Shown in pieces: positions 33,046-41,566 of a stretch of 64,000 bases of DNA. How positions within the stretch are numbered: the stretch's first letter is position 1; each line of letters starts with the position of its first letter. A program made the position numbers and the translations under genes. Under the pieces are notes generated by a model. That model worked only from the letters and a program-made list of their open reading frames with translations, did not search any database and was not told the DNA's origin. The DNA comes from VRUE01 sp963706605 (lineage in GTDB: Bacteria; Actinomycetota; Thermoleophilia; Solirubrobacterales; 70-9): the NCBI GenBank assembly GCA_963706605.1, contig OY970165.1:558001-622000 (forward strand). The letters are read 5' to 3'.

Positions 33046-33717
33046 CTAGGCGGTTTCCAAGGTGGCGGCGACCATCCAGAGCGCCTCGTCGATCGCGATC
33101 TCGGGAACGCCGTTGACCTGGACCGCGGCAATGGCGATGCGACGGGTGCCCCTCTCAACCCCCCGCCCCTCGCCGGTTGCGCCGAAGAGCAGCCCGGCGG
33201 GGGCTCGCTCGTCGGCGATCACCAGCGTCCCGTGCGAGAGGTTACCGGGCCTACCCGGCAGCGACTCGCCGGGCGCCGAGTCACGGATGCAGAGTGCCCC
33301 TTCGAGCTGCTCGGCATCGAAGGCGCGCAACGCGATCCCGGTCTCCACCGTGGCGATCGTCAACGCGTCGGCAGGCAGGCCGCGCGTCTTGAAGCCGCCA
33401 TCCTGGAGACGATTCAGGGCCAGCTGCTCGATCGGGGTGCGGGTGCGATCGGGGTCGAGGCCGATCTGGCGAAAGAAGACGCGGTAGGCCCAGGGAATCG
33501 GCCGTTCGCGCATGTGGATCGCGTGGGCGCCGTAGAAGCGGTCAGAGATGTCACAGAGGCGACGCTCCACCGGGTCCGGGCTGCGGCCCGGGCGGCCGTC
33601 GACCTCGATCCAGGAGATCCCCAGGCCGGGGAACTCGGCGGCCACACGGGGGGCCACCCAGCCCAGCTTGGGGGAAGGCTCCCAGCCCAACCTCGAACCG
33701 GCTGCCTCGGCCCCCAT
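33046..33717 (-). CDS. B3/B4 tRNA-binding-domain protein
   Basis: A 223-residue stand-alone B3/B4 domain, as found in the beta subunit of phenylalanyl-tRNA synthetase (IPWAYRVFFRQIGLDPDRTR, TPIEQLALNRLQDGG, GLPADALTIATVETGIALRA). Free-standing members are suspected to hydrolyse mischarged tRNA or to bind amino acids, but most are uncharacterised. It starts one base after the stop of the thioredoxin-like gene. Confidence 0.82.
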   Translation of the reverse strand: MGAEAAGSRLGWEPSPKLGWVAPRVAAEFPGLGISWIEVDGRPGRSPDPVERRLCDISDRFYGAHAIHMRERPIPWAYRVFFRQIGLDPDRTRTPIEQLALNRLQDGGFKTRGLPADALTIATVETGIALRAFDAEQLEGALCIRDSAPGESLPGRPGNLSHGTLVIADERAPAGLLFGATGEGRGVERGTRRIAIAAVQVNGVPEIAIDEALWMVAATLETA

Positions 33718-33718
33718 C

Positions 33719-34372
33719 TCAACTCGCCTCCGCGTCCCGCGTGGCGCGCAGCAGTCGCTCGATCCGATCGCTCAATTCGCTCGAGTCGAGATTGCCGATG
33801 CTCGCGCTCTCCAGAGTTCCGCCGGGGTAGACGTAGGCGAAGGTTGGACAGCCGCCGACCCGGTAGAGGCTCGCCACCGCACCGTCGCGGTCATAGCCGA
33901 CCGGCATCGCCCAACGGCGCTGCCGGACCAGGTCGCGAACGGTTTCGCGATCGTCACGAACGTCCACCGAGAGGAAGTTCACCCGTCCACGGTATCGCGA
34001 GTAGACCTGGCTGACGACGTCCTGCTGGTCGACGCAGTCCCCCCCTTTGCTGAACCAGAACGAGAGGACGGCAGGGCGGTCGAAGAGGTCGCAGACGCGG
34101 ATCGCACCGGGATCCCTCACCTGGCAGGCGGCGACGCGACGGGCATCCGACGGACAGGGGAGCTGCGCGGTCGCGCAATCGTCCTGGGCGACGTTGGCGT
34201 CACCTTCGAGCTCGCCGGCCGCCGCCGGAACCGCGAACTCGGGCAACGGCCAGCGCGGCTGCTGCTCGTCGAGCCCCAACGTACCGCCGCTCTGGCCCAC
34301 ACCGTTGACGAGGGCGACGACGATGATCGCAACGAAGATCAGGCCGACCAGGATCGAGTAGCGGTCCCTCAT
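33719..34372 (-). CDS. Membrane-anchored thioredoxin-like protein
   Basis: A 217-residue protein with an N-terminal anchor (YSILVGLIFVAIIVVALVNG) and an extracytoplasmic thioredoxin fold (RPAVLSFWFSKGGDCVDQQD, then GGCPTFAYVYPGGTLE with the cis-Pro region). The usual CxxC is replaced by GGDC, with a single cysteine at the active-site position, so it is probably not a conventional disulfide reductase. Three further cysteines lie before the fold. ATG 34372 overlaps the RND gene stop (ATGA). Confidence 0.8.
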   Translation of the reverse strand: MRDRYSILVGLIFVAIIVVALVNGVGQSGGTLGLDEQQPRWPLPEFAVPAAAGELEGDANVAQDDCATAQLPCPSDARRVAACQVRDPGAIRVCDLFDRPAVLSFWFSKGGDCVDQQDVVSQVYSRYRGRVNFLSVDVRDDRETVRDLVRQRRWAMPVGYDRDGAVASLYRVGGCPTFAYVYPGGTLESASIGNLDSSELSDRIERLLRATRDAEAS

Positions 34373-36936
34373 CGGCCCGCCTTCCGATTCCCCTCCACCC
34401 AGACGAGAGCCGCCGGCAGAGCGATCATCACGCCCAACAATGCAACCGCGAGATCGATCACGGTGACGAAACCGAAGTCGCGCAGCATCCCCACGTCGCT
34501 GGCGATCAGAACGGCGAACCCGGCGATCGCCGTCACCCCGGATGCCAGCACCGCGGCGCCGGTACGGGTGTAGGCGCCGCGCAGCGCCACGGTCACCGAG
34601 CCGCCGCCACGGCGCTCCTCGTGGAAACGACCGGAGAGGATGACGCTGAACTCGGTGGCGATCGCGATCGTCAGCGCCCCCAGCGCCGCCGACAGCGGGT
34701 TGAGCGGGATGCGGCTCAGCCACAGCACCAGCGCCGACCAGCCGGTCGCCATCACGACCGGCACCAAGGGCACCAGGGCGCGAGAGAGCGACCGGTAGAC
34801 AGCCAGCAGCGCCAATGCCACCGCCAGCAGCCCGGCCAGGGTCAGCAGGTAGCGGCTGCTGCTGAGGTCGGAGGCGGCGGAGGCGGCGATCACAGGCAGC
34901 CCCGCCAGCTCGACTTCGACCCCGGGCGGCGGCCCGCCCTTCGCTCCCGGCTCGCCGATCTCAGCCCGAATCCGGTCGATCAAAGCCTGCTGCTCCTCCA
35001 GCGACTGAGCCCGGATCCCGAAGCCGAGCAACGCGGTCCCCGCTGGCAAGCCGGTCTTCGGATCGACCGTGGCGACCTGGCGCAGGTCGTAGGGCGGGAT
35101 CTGGCTCAAAGCGGTGTGGATTCCGGCCTGGGTCAAAGGACCGCCAGTGGAGGTCAGCCCACCGCCGGTGACGAAATCGGAGAGCGCGGGCCCCGGGCAG
35201 ACTTCCGCGTCTTGACAGCTGGGGCTCGGGCCGGAGAAGCCGCCGGCGCGCAGCACTCGCCGTTTGAAGCCGGCCATCCACTGGATCGTCGCCGGATCGG
35301 TCAGGTCAGGGGCGCTGACCCTTACGTCAAGCTCACCGGATACCCCGGTGGCGTCCTGAAGCTCGTTCAGTTCCCGCACAGCGCCCAAGCCCTGTGGAGC
35401 TAGCTTGCGGATATCCGACTGGGTCTCGATCTGGGTCCCCAGGCCCCAGCCGATGACGGCCAACGCCAGCCCTATCCCGAGAACCCGCTGGGGGTACGCC
35501 TGTGCCACCGCAAGAACACGCTGCAGCAAAGGCGGGAGTGTCGGGTGCCCCGGAGACGCGCGGCGTCCTGTTTTTCGCCCAACCAACTCGGCGAGAGGCG
35601 CCATGCTCCGGGCGAAAAACCCAGCGCGCGGAGGGGCACCCGGCGCTCCCGCCTCGGTCCGCAAGCTCAACGCCGCGAAGCCCACAACGAAGGCAAGGGC
35701 AAAAGCGATGGCTATCCCCACAACCAGCAACAAGCCGAAGCCGCGAACCATCGGCGTCGGCGAGAGCTGAAGAGCAAGGAAGCCGGCCGCGGTGGCCAGA
35801 CAAGCGATGGCGATGGTGGGACCGCCACCGGATGCGGAGAGGCTCGCCGCCTCAGCGCCGGGACTGGCGCCCGAGGCGATCGCCTCGTCGTAGCGGGCCT
35901 GGAGCTGGATCGCGTAGTCGACGGCGAGGCCGATCAGGATCGGCAGGACAGCGATCGAGGCCATCGTCAGCGAGCCGCCGAGCAGGCCAAAGATGCCAAA
36001 GGTGAGCGCCGCCGCCGCGAGAGCGATGAACAGCGGCAACAGCCGGAAGCGACTGCGGAAAATCGCCAGCAGAGTAATGGCCATGACGACGATCGCCACC
36101 GCGAAGAGCACGAGCAGCGCATCCTTCAGCGCCCGCGTCACCGCGTCGACAACGACCGGCACGCCGGAGATCACGTAGCGGCCACCGTGCAGCTCGAAAC
36201 AGCGCTCGGGCTTCCCCTTGAACTCGCAGACCTGACGGGCGACCGGGTCGTTGACCACGGCGCGGATCGTTTCCAGTGCCCGGTGGCGCTGAGCTTCGCT
36301 GAGGTCGGAGCGCAGGCGCAGGATGATCTGCGCGGAGTGACCGTTGGGGAAGAGATAGGCCAGCCGCGCCTTCGGCGTCCCCCGCGCCCGGTGCAGGTCG
36401 AATACGACCGCCGCCAGGAAGTCCGGATTGGAGATGCTGGGAGCGCTGGTGATCCCGTAGCGCGCCGCGATCGCGAGCAGGAGTTCGCGCAGCCGCTGGG
36501 GCGGCACGTTGGCGGCAAGGCGCTGCAGTTGGCGGTCGATCTGGATCACCGCCTCGTTGAGGAAGGTGGCGGGGCCGGCCAACGAGCGAACCGGGTCCTG
36601 CCGGGCCAACTCGGTGCACGGCCCCGGAATCGACTTCAGGCCCTTGGGGACCTTGCCGGAGAGACATCCCTCGAGCCGCAGCAACCGGCCCAGGTTCGAG
36701 GTCAGGACGAGGCGCTGCAGATCTCCCTCGGCGAGGACCACAACCGGTTCTTCGCCGAAGTCACGCCGGACCTGCTGCGTCGCCCGATAGCCGGCGGTAT
36801 CGGTGTCGACGAGGGTGTTGGTACCGGCATCGGTGGGCAGCTGCGTAGCCGCCACCGCAGCCCCGATCGCGAGCACCGCGGACACCGCCAGCACCGCCTT
36901 CGCGTGCCTGGTCGCCCAGGCCGCAAGTGCGCTCAA
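34369..36936 (-). CDS. RND/MMPL lipid transporter, HpnN-like
   Basis: An 855-residue RND-superfamily exporter with twelve predicted helices in two halves and two extracytoplasmic loops. VLPILIGLAVDYAIQLQARY and SAALGALTIAIATEFSVILS are the paired helix-4/helix-10 motifs with the proton-relay Asp/Glu. Overall it resembles hopanoid-biosynthesis-associated HpnN transporters, which move lipids to the outer leaflet or beyond. Its ATG overlaps the MlaF-type ATPase stop (ATGA). A long imperfect inverted repeat lies in frame in the cytoplasmic loop between the halves (35531-35653). Confidence 0.88.
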   Translation of the reverse strand: MSALAAWATRHAKAVLAVSAVLAIGAAVAATQLPTDAGTNTLVDTDTAGYRATQQVRRDFGEEPVVVLAEGDLQRLVLTSNLGRLLRLEGCLSGKVPKGLKSIPGPCTELARQDPVRSLAGPATFLNEAVIQIDRQLQRLAANVPPQRLRELLLAIAARYGITSAPSISNPDFLAAVVFDLHRARGTPKARLAYLFPNGHSAQIILRLRSDLSEAQRHRALETIRAVVNDPVARQVCEFKGKPERCFELHGGRYVISGVPVVVDAVTRALKDALLVLFAVAIVVMAITLLAIFRSRFRLLPLFIALAAAALTFGIFGLLGGSLTMASIAVLPILIGLAVDYAIQLQARYDEAIASGASPGAEAASLSASGGGPTIAIACLATAAGFLALQLSPTPMVRGFGLLLVVGIAIAFALAFVVGFAALSLRTEAGAPGAPPRAGFFARSMAPLAELVGRKTGRRASPGHPTLPPLLQRVLAVAQAYPQRVLGIGLALAVIGWGLGTQIETQSDIRKLAPQGLGAVRELNELQDATGVSGELDVRVSAPDLTDPATIQWMAGFKRRVLRAGGFSGPSPSCQDAEVCPGPALSDFVTGGGLTSTGGPLTQAGIHTALSQIPPYDLRQVATVDPKTGLPAGTALLGFGIRAQSLEEQQALIDRIRAEIGEPGAKGGPPPGVEVELAGLPVIAASAASDLSSSRYLLTLAGLLAVALALLAVYRSLSRALVPLVPVVMATGWSALVLWLSRIPLNPLSAALGALTIAIATEFSVILSGRFHEERRGGGSVTVALRGAYTRTGAAVLASGVTAIAGFAVLIASDVGMLRDFGFVTVIDLAVALLGVMIALPAALVWVEGNRKAGR
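35531..35653. repeat. Imperfect inverted repeat inside the RND gene
   Basis: Outer arms 35531-35551 and 35633-35653 match at 19 of 21 positions; inner arms 35569-35580 and 35610-35621 match at 11 of 12. The segment encodes the Pro/Gly/Arg-rich cytoplasmic linker between the two transporter halves without breaking the frame. Confidence 0.8.
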
Positions 36937-37832
36937 TCCATCGAGAGCGGGCCGGTTACGTCAGCGTTGAGGAACTGGTGGACGAACTGGTTTTCGGAGT
37001 CGAACAGTTCCTCTTTCGGCCCTGACTCGACGATTTTGCCGTTCCAGAGAACGGCGATGAAGTCGGAGATCCGCCGCGCCGTGTTGAGGTCGTGGCTGAT
37101 CACCAGGTAGCAGCCGCCGTTCTCGGCGTGCACCTCACGGATCAGCTCGCAGAGCAGCGCCGTGCGCACCGGGTCAAGCCCGGAGTCGGGCTCATCGAAC
37201 ATGACGATCGCCGGTTCGAGCACCAGGGCCCGCGCGAAGCCGGCTCGCTTGCGCATCCCGCCGGAGAGCTCGTTCGGCATCTTGTAGATCGCCTCGATCA
37301 GGCCGACCTCCTTGAGGCGGCGATTGACGATCTCGCCGATCTCCTCCTCGCTTTTGTCGGTGTGCTGACGCAGCGGGAAGGCGGTGTTGTCGTAGATGTT
37401 CATCGAGCCGAAGAGCGCCCCGTCCTGGAACAGCAGGCCGAACTTTTTGCGCACGTCGAAGAGTTCGTCGTCGGTCATGTTCGGGATCGATTCGCCGTGC
37501 ACGAGGACGTCGCCGGAGTCCGGGTAGAGCAGACCGACGATGTGCTTGATCAGGACGCTCTTGCCGGTGCCCGAGGGGCCGAGCACCATCGAGACCTGAT
37601 CTTCGGGCAGGCCCAGGTTGAGTCCGTTGAGGATGCGCGCCCGGCCGAACTGCTTGACCAGGTTGATGATCTCGATCGCATCCTCGCTGCCGTGGTCGCG
37701 CTTGCGCCCGGTGTGGAAGCGGTAGGGGTCCGGCTCAGCCGGGTCGACGCCCGGGATGACGAAGTCGCGGCCCATCGTCGCCCCGTCTTCGCTGATGTAG
37801 GGGCCGCTGCTCTGGCTCTGGTCGTCGGGCAT
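36933..37832 (-). CDS. MlaF/Mkl-type ABC ATPase
   Basis: A 299-residue ATPase of the MCE-associated family that energises lipid transport. Walker A GPSGTGKSVLIKHIVGLL, ELSGGMRKRAGFARALVLEP signature, VMFDEPDSGLDPVRTALL and ISHDLNTARRISDF are all MlaF/Mkl-typical. About 50 N-terminal residues (MPDDQSQSSGPYISEDGATM onward) are an unstructured extension. Works with the two permeases encoded upstream; overlaps the RND gene by four bases. Confidence 0.93.
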   Translation of the reverse strand: MPDDQSQSSGPYISEDGATMGRDFVIPGVDPAEPDPYRFHTGRKRDHGSEDAIEIINLVKQFGRARILNGLNLGLPEDQVSMVLGPSGTGKSVLIKHIVGLLYPDSGDVLVHGESIPNMTDDELFDVRKKFGLLFQDGALFGSMNIYDNTAFPLRQHTDKSEEEIGEIVNRRLKEVGLIEAIYKMPNELSGGMRKRAGFARALVLEPAIVMFDEPDSGLDPVRTALLCELIREVHAENGGCYLVISHDLNTARRISDFIAVLWNGKIVESGPKEELFDSENQFVHQFLNADVTGPLSMD

Positions 37833-37840
37833 TGTGTTGG

Positions 37841-38638
37841 TCAGCCTCCTATTGGCGCCCTCGGGTTGGCACCCCAGAAGACCAGCGTGCCGAGCATCCC
37901 GATGATGTGAACAAGAACGATATTTAGCACCATCGACTTGGCGGTCGCGGTGCCCACTCCGACGGGGCCGCCCGAGGCGGTATAGCCGTAGTAACAGCCC
38001 ACCATCACGATCGCCGTCGCCATGAACATGCCCTTGATCAGGCTGAAGATCAGGTCGGGGGGGTTCTGGAACATCCAGAAGATCAGCAGGTAGCCGCCGG
38101 AGGAGACGTCGCCGATCTGTTCGACCACGGCCAGGTAGCTGGCGAGGTACATGATCCCGATCCCGACCAGGTACATGAACGGGAAGGCGATCCAGGCAGC
38201 GAGCAGGCGGGTCGCGGCGAGGAAGGTGACGGGCGGAACGCCCATCACCTCGAGCGCGTCGATCTCGTCGGAGATCCGCATCGCGCCAAGCTCGGCGACG
38301 ATTCCGGTGCCGACCTTCGCGGACAGCATGTAGCCGAAGGCGTAGGGCATGATCTCGCGCAGATCGCACCAGGCCGAGAAGACGCCGGCGTAAGCGGGGG
38401 CGCCGTTGGCGCGCAGCAGATAGGCCCCCTCGATCCCGCACTGCAGACCGAGGATGAAGACGAGGCCCCAGATGATCACCGCCGAGCCGAGGATCAGGAT
38501 GCCGGCCTGGCGCAGGCTCTCGCCGAAGAAACGCAGGACGCGGCCCGAGTAGACGAGGCCGGCGACCCGCGAGCCGAAGCGGGCGATCTCGCCGAAGGAG
38601 TCGAGCCAGCCGCGGGGGACTTCGAGCCAGGCGTTCAT
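37841..38638 (-). CDS. MlaE/YrbE-type permease, second subunit
   Basis: A 265-residue permease with the MlaE domain: MLSAKVGTGIVAELGAMRIS DEIDALEVMG is the coupling region, and YGYTASGGPVGVGTATAKSM the conserved C-terminal helix. Paired with the permease at 38635-39444, overlapping by four bases, as in yrbEA-yrbEB pairs of actinobacteria. Moves lipids across the cytoplasmic membrane with the MlaF-type ATPase. Confidence 0.92.
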   Translation of the reverse strand: MNAWLEVPRGWLDSFGEIARFGSRVAGLVYSGRVLRFFGESLRQAGILILGSAVIIWGLVFILGLQCGIEGAYLLRANGAPAYAGVFSAWCDLREIMPYAFGYMLSAKVGTGIVAELGAMRISDEIDALEVMGVPPVTFLAATRLLAAWIAFPFMYLVGIGIMYLASYLAVVEQIGDVSSGGYLLIFWMFQNPPDLIFSLIKGMFMATAIVMVGCYYGYTASGGPVGVGTATAKSMVLNIVLVHIIGMLGTLVFWGANPRAPIGG

Positions 38639-39444
38639 CGAATCGTCTGCAGGTCCGGATTCGTGGCGAGCAGGGTCTGGGTGAAGGCGTAGTTGAAGGC
38701 GAAGACCCCCATGAAGGAGATCACCACCGCCTGGTTGACGGCGCGACCGACGCCGGCCGCCCCTCCGGACGCAGTCATCCCCTTGTAGCAACAGACGACC
38801 GAGATGATCGCCCCGAACAGGGTGCACTTGATCACCGAGCCCCAGAGATCGGTGATCGAGGCGTTGGTGAAGAGCGTCGCGAAGAAGCCGCCGAGCGGCT
38901 GGTTGTAGAGGAGCTCGGTGAGGATGCCACCGCTGATCCCGAAGATCAGCGCGTAGATGTCAAGCAGACCGGTGATCACCATCAGCGCCAGGAAGCGCGG
39001 CACGACGAGGTTCTTGATCGGATCGACTCCGAGGACCTGCAGGGCGTCGAGCTCCTCGCGGATCTTACGGGCGCCGAGGTCGGCGGTGATCGCGGTCCCG
39101 GCGACGCCGGCGACGACGACCGCGGTCACGAAGGGGGCGAACTCACGGATCGAGGCGAGCACGAAGAAGCCGCCGAGCCGGTCCAGGGAGCCGAACAGGG
39201 TGAGGAAGTTGGCCGCCTGCAGACCGGGGGCGCCGAAGCCGAAGGCGACGGTGGAAACGAGCAGCGGGAACCAGCAGAGCTGGAGGGCGAAGAGGAACTG
39301 GCCGATGAACTCCTCGCCATAGGGATAGGGGGGCCTGACCGCCGAGACGAGCGTCCTCGCGGTGAGGATCATCATGTCCCCCACCTGCTCGAAGAAGGAC
39401 TTGGCGGGCGCGATCCGCCTCCCTATAGATGCAGCTGCTTCCAT
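38635..39444 (-). CDS. MlaE/YrbE-type permease, first subunit
   Basis: A 269-residue MlaE-domain permease (ADLGARKIREELDALQVLGV coupling helix; YKGMTASGGAAGVGRAVNQA C-terminal motif). The start is uncertain: ATG 39444 behind GGAGGAG gives a length equal to the partner subunit; an open frame continues to GTG 39516. First gene of the lipid-transport operon. No MCE/MlaD substrate-binding protein gene follows, which is unusual. Confidence 0.9.
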   Translation of the reverse strand: MEAAASIGRRIAPAKSFFEQVGDMMILTARTLVSAVRPPYPYGEEFIGQFLFALQLCWFPLLVSTVAFGFGAPGLQAANFLTLFGSLDRLGGFFVLASIREFAPFVTAVVVAGVAGTAITADLGARKIREELDALQVLGVDPIKNLVVPRFLALMVITGLLDIYALIFGISGGILTELLYNQPLGGFFATLFTNASITDLWGSVIKCTLFGAIISVVCCYKGMTASGGAAGVGRAVNQAVVISFMGVFAFNYAFTQTLLATNPDLQTIR

Positions 39445-39524
39445 CAGCTCCTCCGGCAAAGTGGGACCGCATCGGGCGGCCCCTCCTCCGTGCATTGAGT
39501 CTATGCCATGCGTCACCGGCCTCC

Positions 39525-39552
39525 GTTAGCCGAGTGTTGAGATCCGACTAAC
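39525..39552. promoter_or_regulatory. GTTAG-type inverted repeat in the divergent promoter region
   Basis: GTTAGCCGAG (39525-39534) faces TCCGACTAAC (39543-39552): seven of ten positions pair across an eight-base spacer. It lies between the lipid-transport operon and the divergent lipoprotein gene and may be an operator. Confidence 0.35.
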
Positions 39553-39563
39553 CCCGCCACGTC

Positions 39564-40301
39564 GTGCTCTCAGCCTCCAGAAGGGCGGAATCCCCATGGT
39601 ATGTTCCGGCCGCTTTGGAGCCAGGGAATCGCAGAAACGGCCGGCGTTCCCGAATCGTCGCCGCGGCGACGGGCGCTCTCGCTGTGGCGCTGTCTTTCTC
39701 CCTCGCCGCCTGTGGCAGCGAATCGTCCTCGGACTCCGGCGAAGCCACCGGCACCTATCCGGTCAAGGTCGTCACCGCGGAATTCCCCGCCGAGCAACGG
39801 CTCGGCGAAACGACGCTGTTGCGGCTCGGCGTACGTAACACCGGCAAGAAGACCGTGCCGACCCTGACCGTGACGATCTCGGTCGGGGGTAAGGAAGGCA
39901 AGAACTCCTCGCTGCCATTCGGGTACCGCGACCCGTCGCCGGGCATCGCCCAACCCGATCGTCCCGTCTGGGTGCTCGCGGCGCGCTATCCGAAACTCGC
40001 CGGCTCCTCCGAGCCCGCCGGAGCGGAAACCTCGGGCCGCAAGACGTTCGACTTCGGGCCACTGAAGCCGGGCGCTACGACCGAGGCGATCTGGAAGCTG
40101 AGCGCGGTCAAAACGGGCAACTTCAACCTCCTCTACGAGATCGGCGCCGGGCTCGGCGGCAAGGCGGCGGCGGACACCGCGCCGAGAACCGAAGCCGGCG
40201 GCTCCTTCGCGGTGAAGGTCACCTCGGTGCCACCCGAAACCGAAGTCACGGACAGCGGCGAAGTGGTCGAAATCAATGGGAAGATGGACAAGGGCAAGTA
40301 G
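39564..40301 (+). CDS. Lipoprotein of unknown function
   Basis: An exported lipoprotein (lipobox LAAC, about 50 residues from GTG 39564). The mature part looks like a single immunoglobulin-like domain (LLRLGVRNTGKKTVPTLTVT) of the kind used for surface proteins, followed by a Gly/Ala-rich tail. The start is unsure: GTG 39564 or TTG 39615, neither with a ribosome site. The last 26 bases overlap the sugar dehydrogenase gene, so the two are probably one transcript. Confidence 0.75.
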   Translation: MLSASRRAESPWYVPAALEPGNRRNGRRSRIVAAATGALAVALSFSLAACGSESSSDSGEATGTYPVKVVTAEFPAEQRLGETTLLRLGVRNTGKKTVPTLTVTISVGGKEGKNSSLPFGYRDPSPGIAQPDRPVWVLAARYPKLAGSSEPAGAETSGRKTFDFGPLKPGATTEAIWKLSAVKTGNFNLLYEIGAGLGGKAAADTAPRTEAGGSFAVKVTSVPPETEVTDSGEVVEINGKMDKGK

Positions 40302-41445
40302 CTTCGCGGCGGCGGCGCTCCTCGCGCTCGCCCTGCCGGCATGCGGCTCAGCCCAGCAACGTTCCAACGGCGGGGTCGCCCTGCAGCGAATCGGCCGCTT
40401 CAACGCCCCTGTCTATGTAACCGGCGCCCCCGGCTTCCCGAAGCTCCTCTTCGTGGTCGAGCAGGGGGGCACGGTCAGGGTGATCCGCGACGGGCACAAG
40501 CTGCGGCGGCCCTTCCTCGATATCTCCGGGATGGTCTCGTCCGAAGGTGAGCGTGGCCTGCTCTCGGTCGCATTCCCGCCCGACTACAGGCAGAGCCGGC
40601 GCTTCTACGTCTACTACACCGACCTCCAGGGGAACATCAGGGTCGACGAATTCAAACGACAGAGCGCGACGCGAGCTACGCAAAGCTCCCGTCGCGCTGT
40701 GATCGAGATACCCCATCCCGTCAACTCAAACCACAACGGCGGCCAGCTGCAGTTCCTCGGCGATCTCCTCTACTTCGGCACCGGCGACGGAGGCTCTGGG
40801 GGCGACCCTCCGAACAACGCCCAGAACCGCGACAGCCTGCTGGGCAAGCTGCTGCGGATCGACCCGCGGCCTTCGCACGGCAGTCCTTACTCGATCCCCG
40901 CCGACAACCCCTTCGTCGGGAGGCCGGGCCGCGACGAGATCTACAGCTACGGGCTGCGAAATCCGTTCCGCTTCTCCTTCGACACGGCGAGCGGGGAACA
41001 GCCCCGGATCGCCATCGGCGACGTCGGCCAAAACCGCATCGAGGAGCTCGACTACACGACCGTCGACGGGGCGCGGGGCGCCAACTTCGGCTGGGACGCC
41101 TTCGAGGGCTTCTCCCCCTACCACGAAGAAAACAGCGGCACGCCGGACCCGGGCGGGACCGTCAAACCGATCTTCACCTACCCGCACAGCCGCGGCGGCA
41201 GTTGCTCGATCATCGGCGGCTACGTGGTCGGCGATCCCCGCCTTGCCTCTCTGCGGGGGCGCTATGTCTACGCCGACCTCTGCGAGGGGGAGCTGCGCAG
41301 CCTCGTCCCCCACCTGCACCGGGCAAACGACGACCACGAGCTCGGACTCGCCGTCTCCAGCCCCAGCTCCTTCGGCGAAGACGACCAGCACCACATCTAC
41401 GTCTGCTCGCTCGACGGTCCCGTGTATCGCTTGGTACCGCGATAG
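40276..41445 (+). CDS. PQQ-dependent glucose/sorbosone dehydrogenase-like lipoprotein
   Basis: A 389-residue lipoprotein (lipobox LPAC) with a six-bladed beta-propeller of the GSDH family. FLDISGMVSSEGERGLLSVA, NHNGGQLQFLGDLLYFGTGD, IYSYGLRNPFRFSFD and VGQNRIEELDY are the hallmark motifs; the catalytic His is in NSNHNGG. Family members oxidise aldose sugars or related alcohols outside the membrane using PQQ. No PQQ biosynthesis genes are in the window. Confidence 0.9.
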   Translation: MGRWTRASSFAAAALLALALPACGSAQQRSNGGVALQRIGRFNAPVYVTGAPGFPKLLFVVEQGGTVRVIRDGHKLRRPFLDISGMVSSEGERGLLSVAFPPDYRQSRRFYVYYTDLQGNIRVDEFKRQSATRATQSSRRAVIEIPHPVNSNHNGGQLQFLGDLLYFGTGDGGSGGDPPNNAQNRDSLLGKLLRIDPRPSHGSPYSIPADNPFVGRPGRDEIYSYGLRNPFRFSFDTASGEQPRIAIGDVGQNRIEELDYTTVDGARGANFGWDAFEGFSPYHEENSGTPDPGGTVKPIFTYPHSRGGSCSIIGGYVVGDPRLASLRGRYVYADLCEGELRSLVPHLHRANDDHELGLAVSSPSSFGEDDQHHIYVCSLDGPVYRLVPR

Positions 41446-41531
41446 CCGCCCCCGGACGCGGGAGTGGATGCCTGTCCATATCTGATTCCTCAGGCATTTA
41501 CGGGAGCAGAGGAGGCGGCGCCCGGCTACTC

Positions 41532-41547
41532 TTGGCTGACCAGCCAA
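41532..41547. promoter_or_regulatory. TTGGCTGACCAGCCAA operator-like palindrome
   Basis: A perfect 7+7 palindrome with a two-base centre, 19 bases before the aldehyde dehydrogenase start. The same sequence type lies at the start of the TetR-linked MMPL gene (62285-62300), so it is a likely TetR-family operator. Confidence 0.6.
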
Positions 41548-41566
41548 TTTTGAAGGGAGCGGTCAG

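Noticed and set aside
35545..37110. A 521-codon plus-strand frame opposite the RND gene
   Set aside because: Low-complexity translation and complete overlap with an intact transporter gene.
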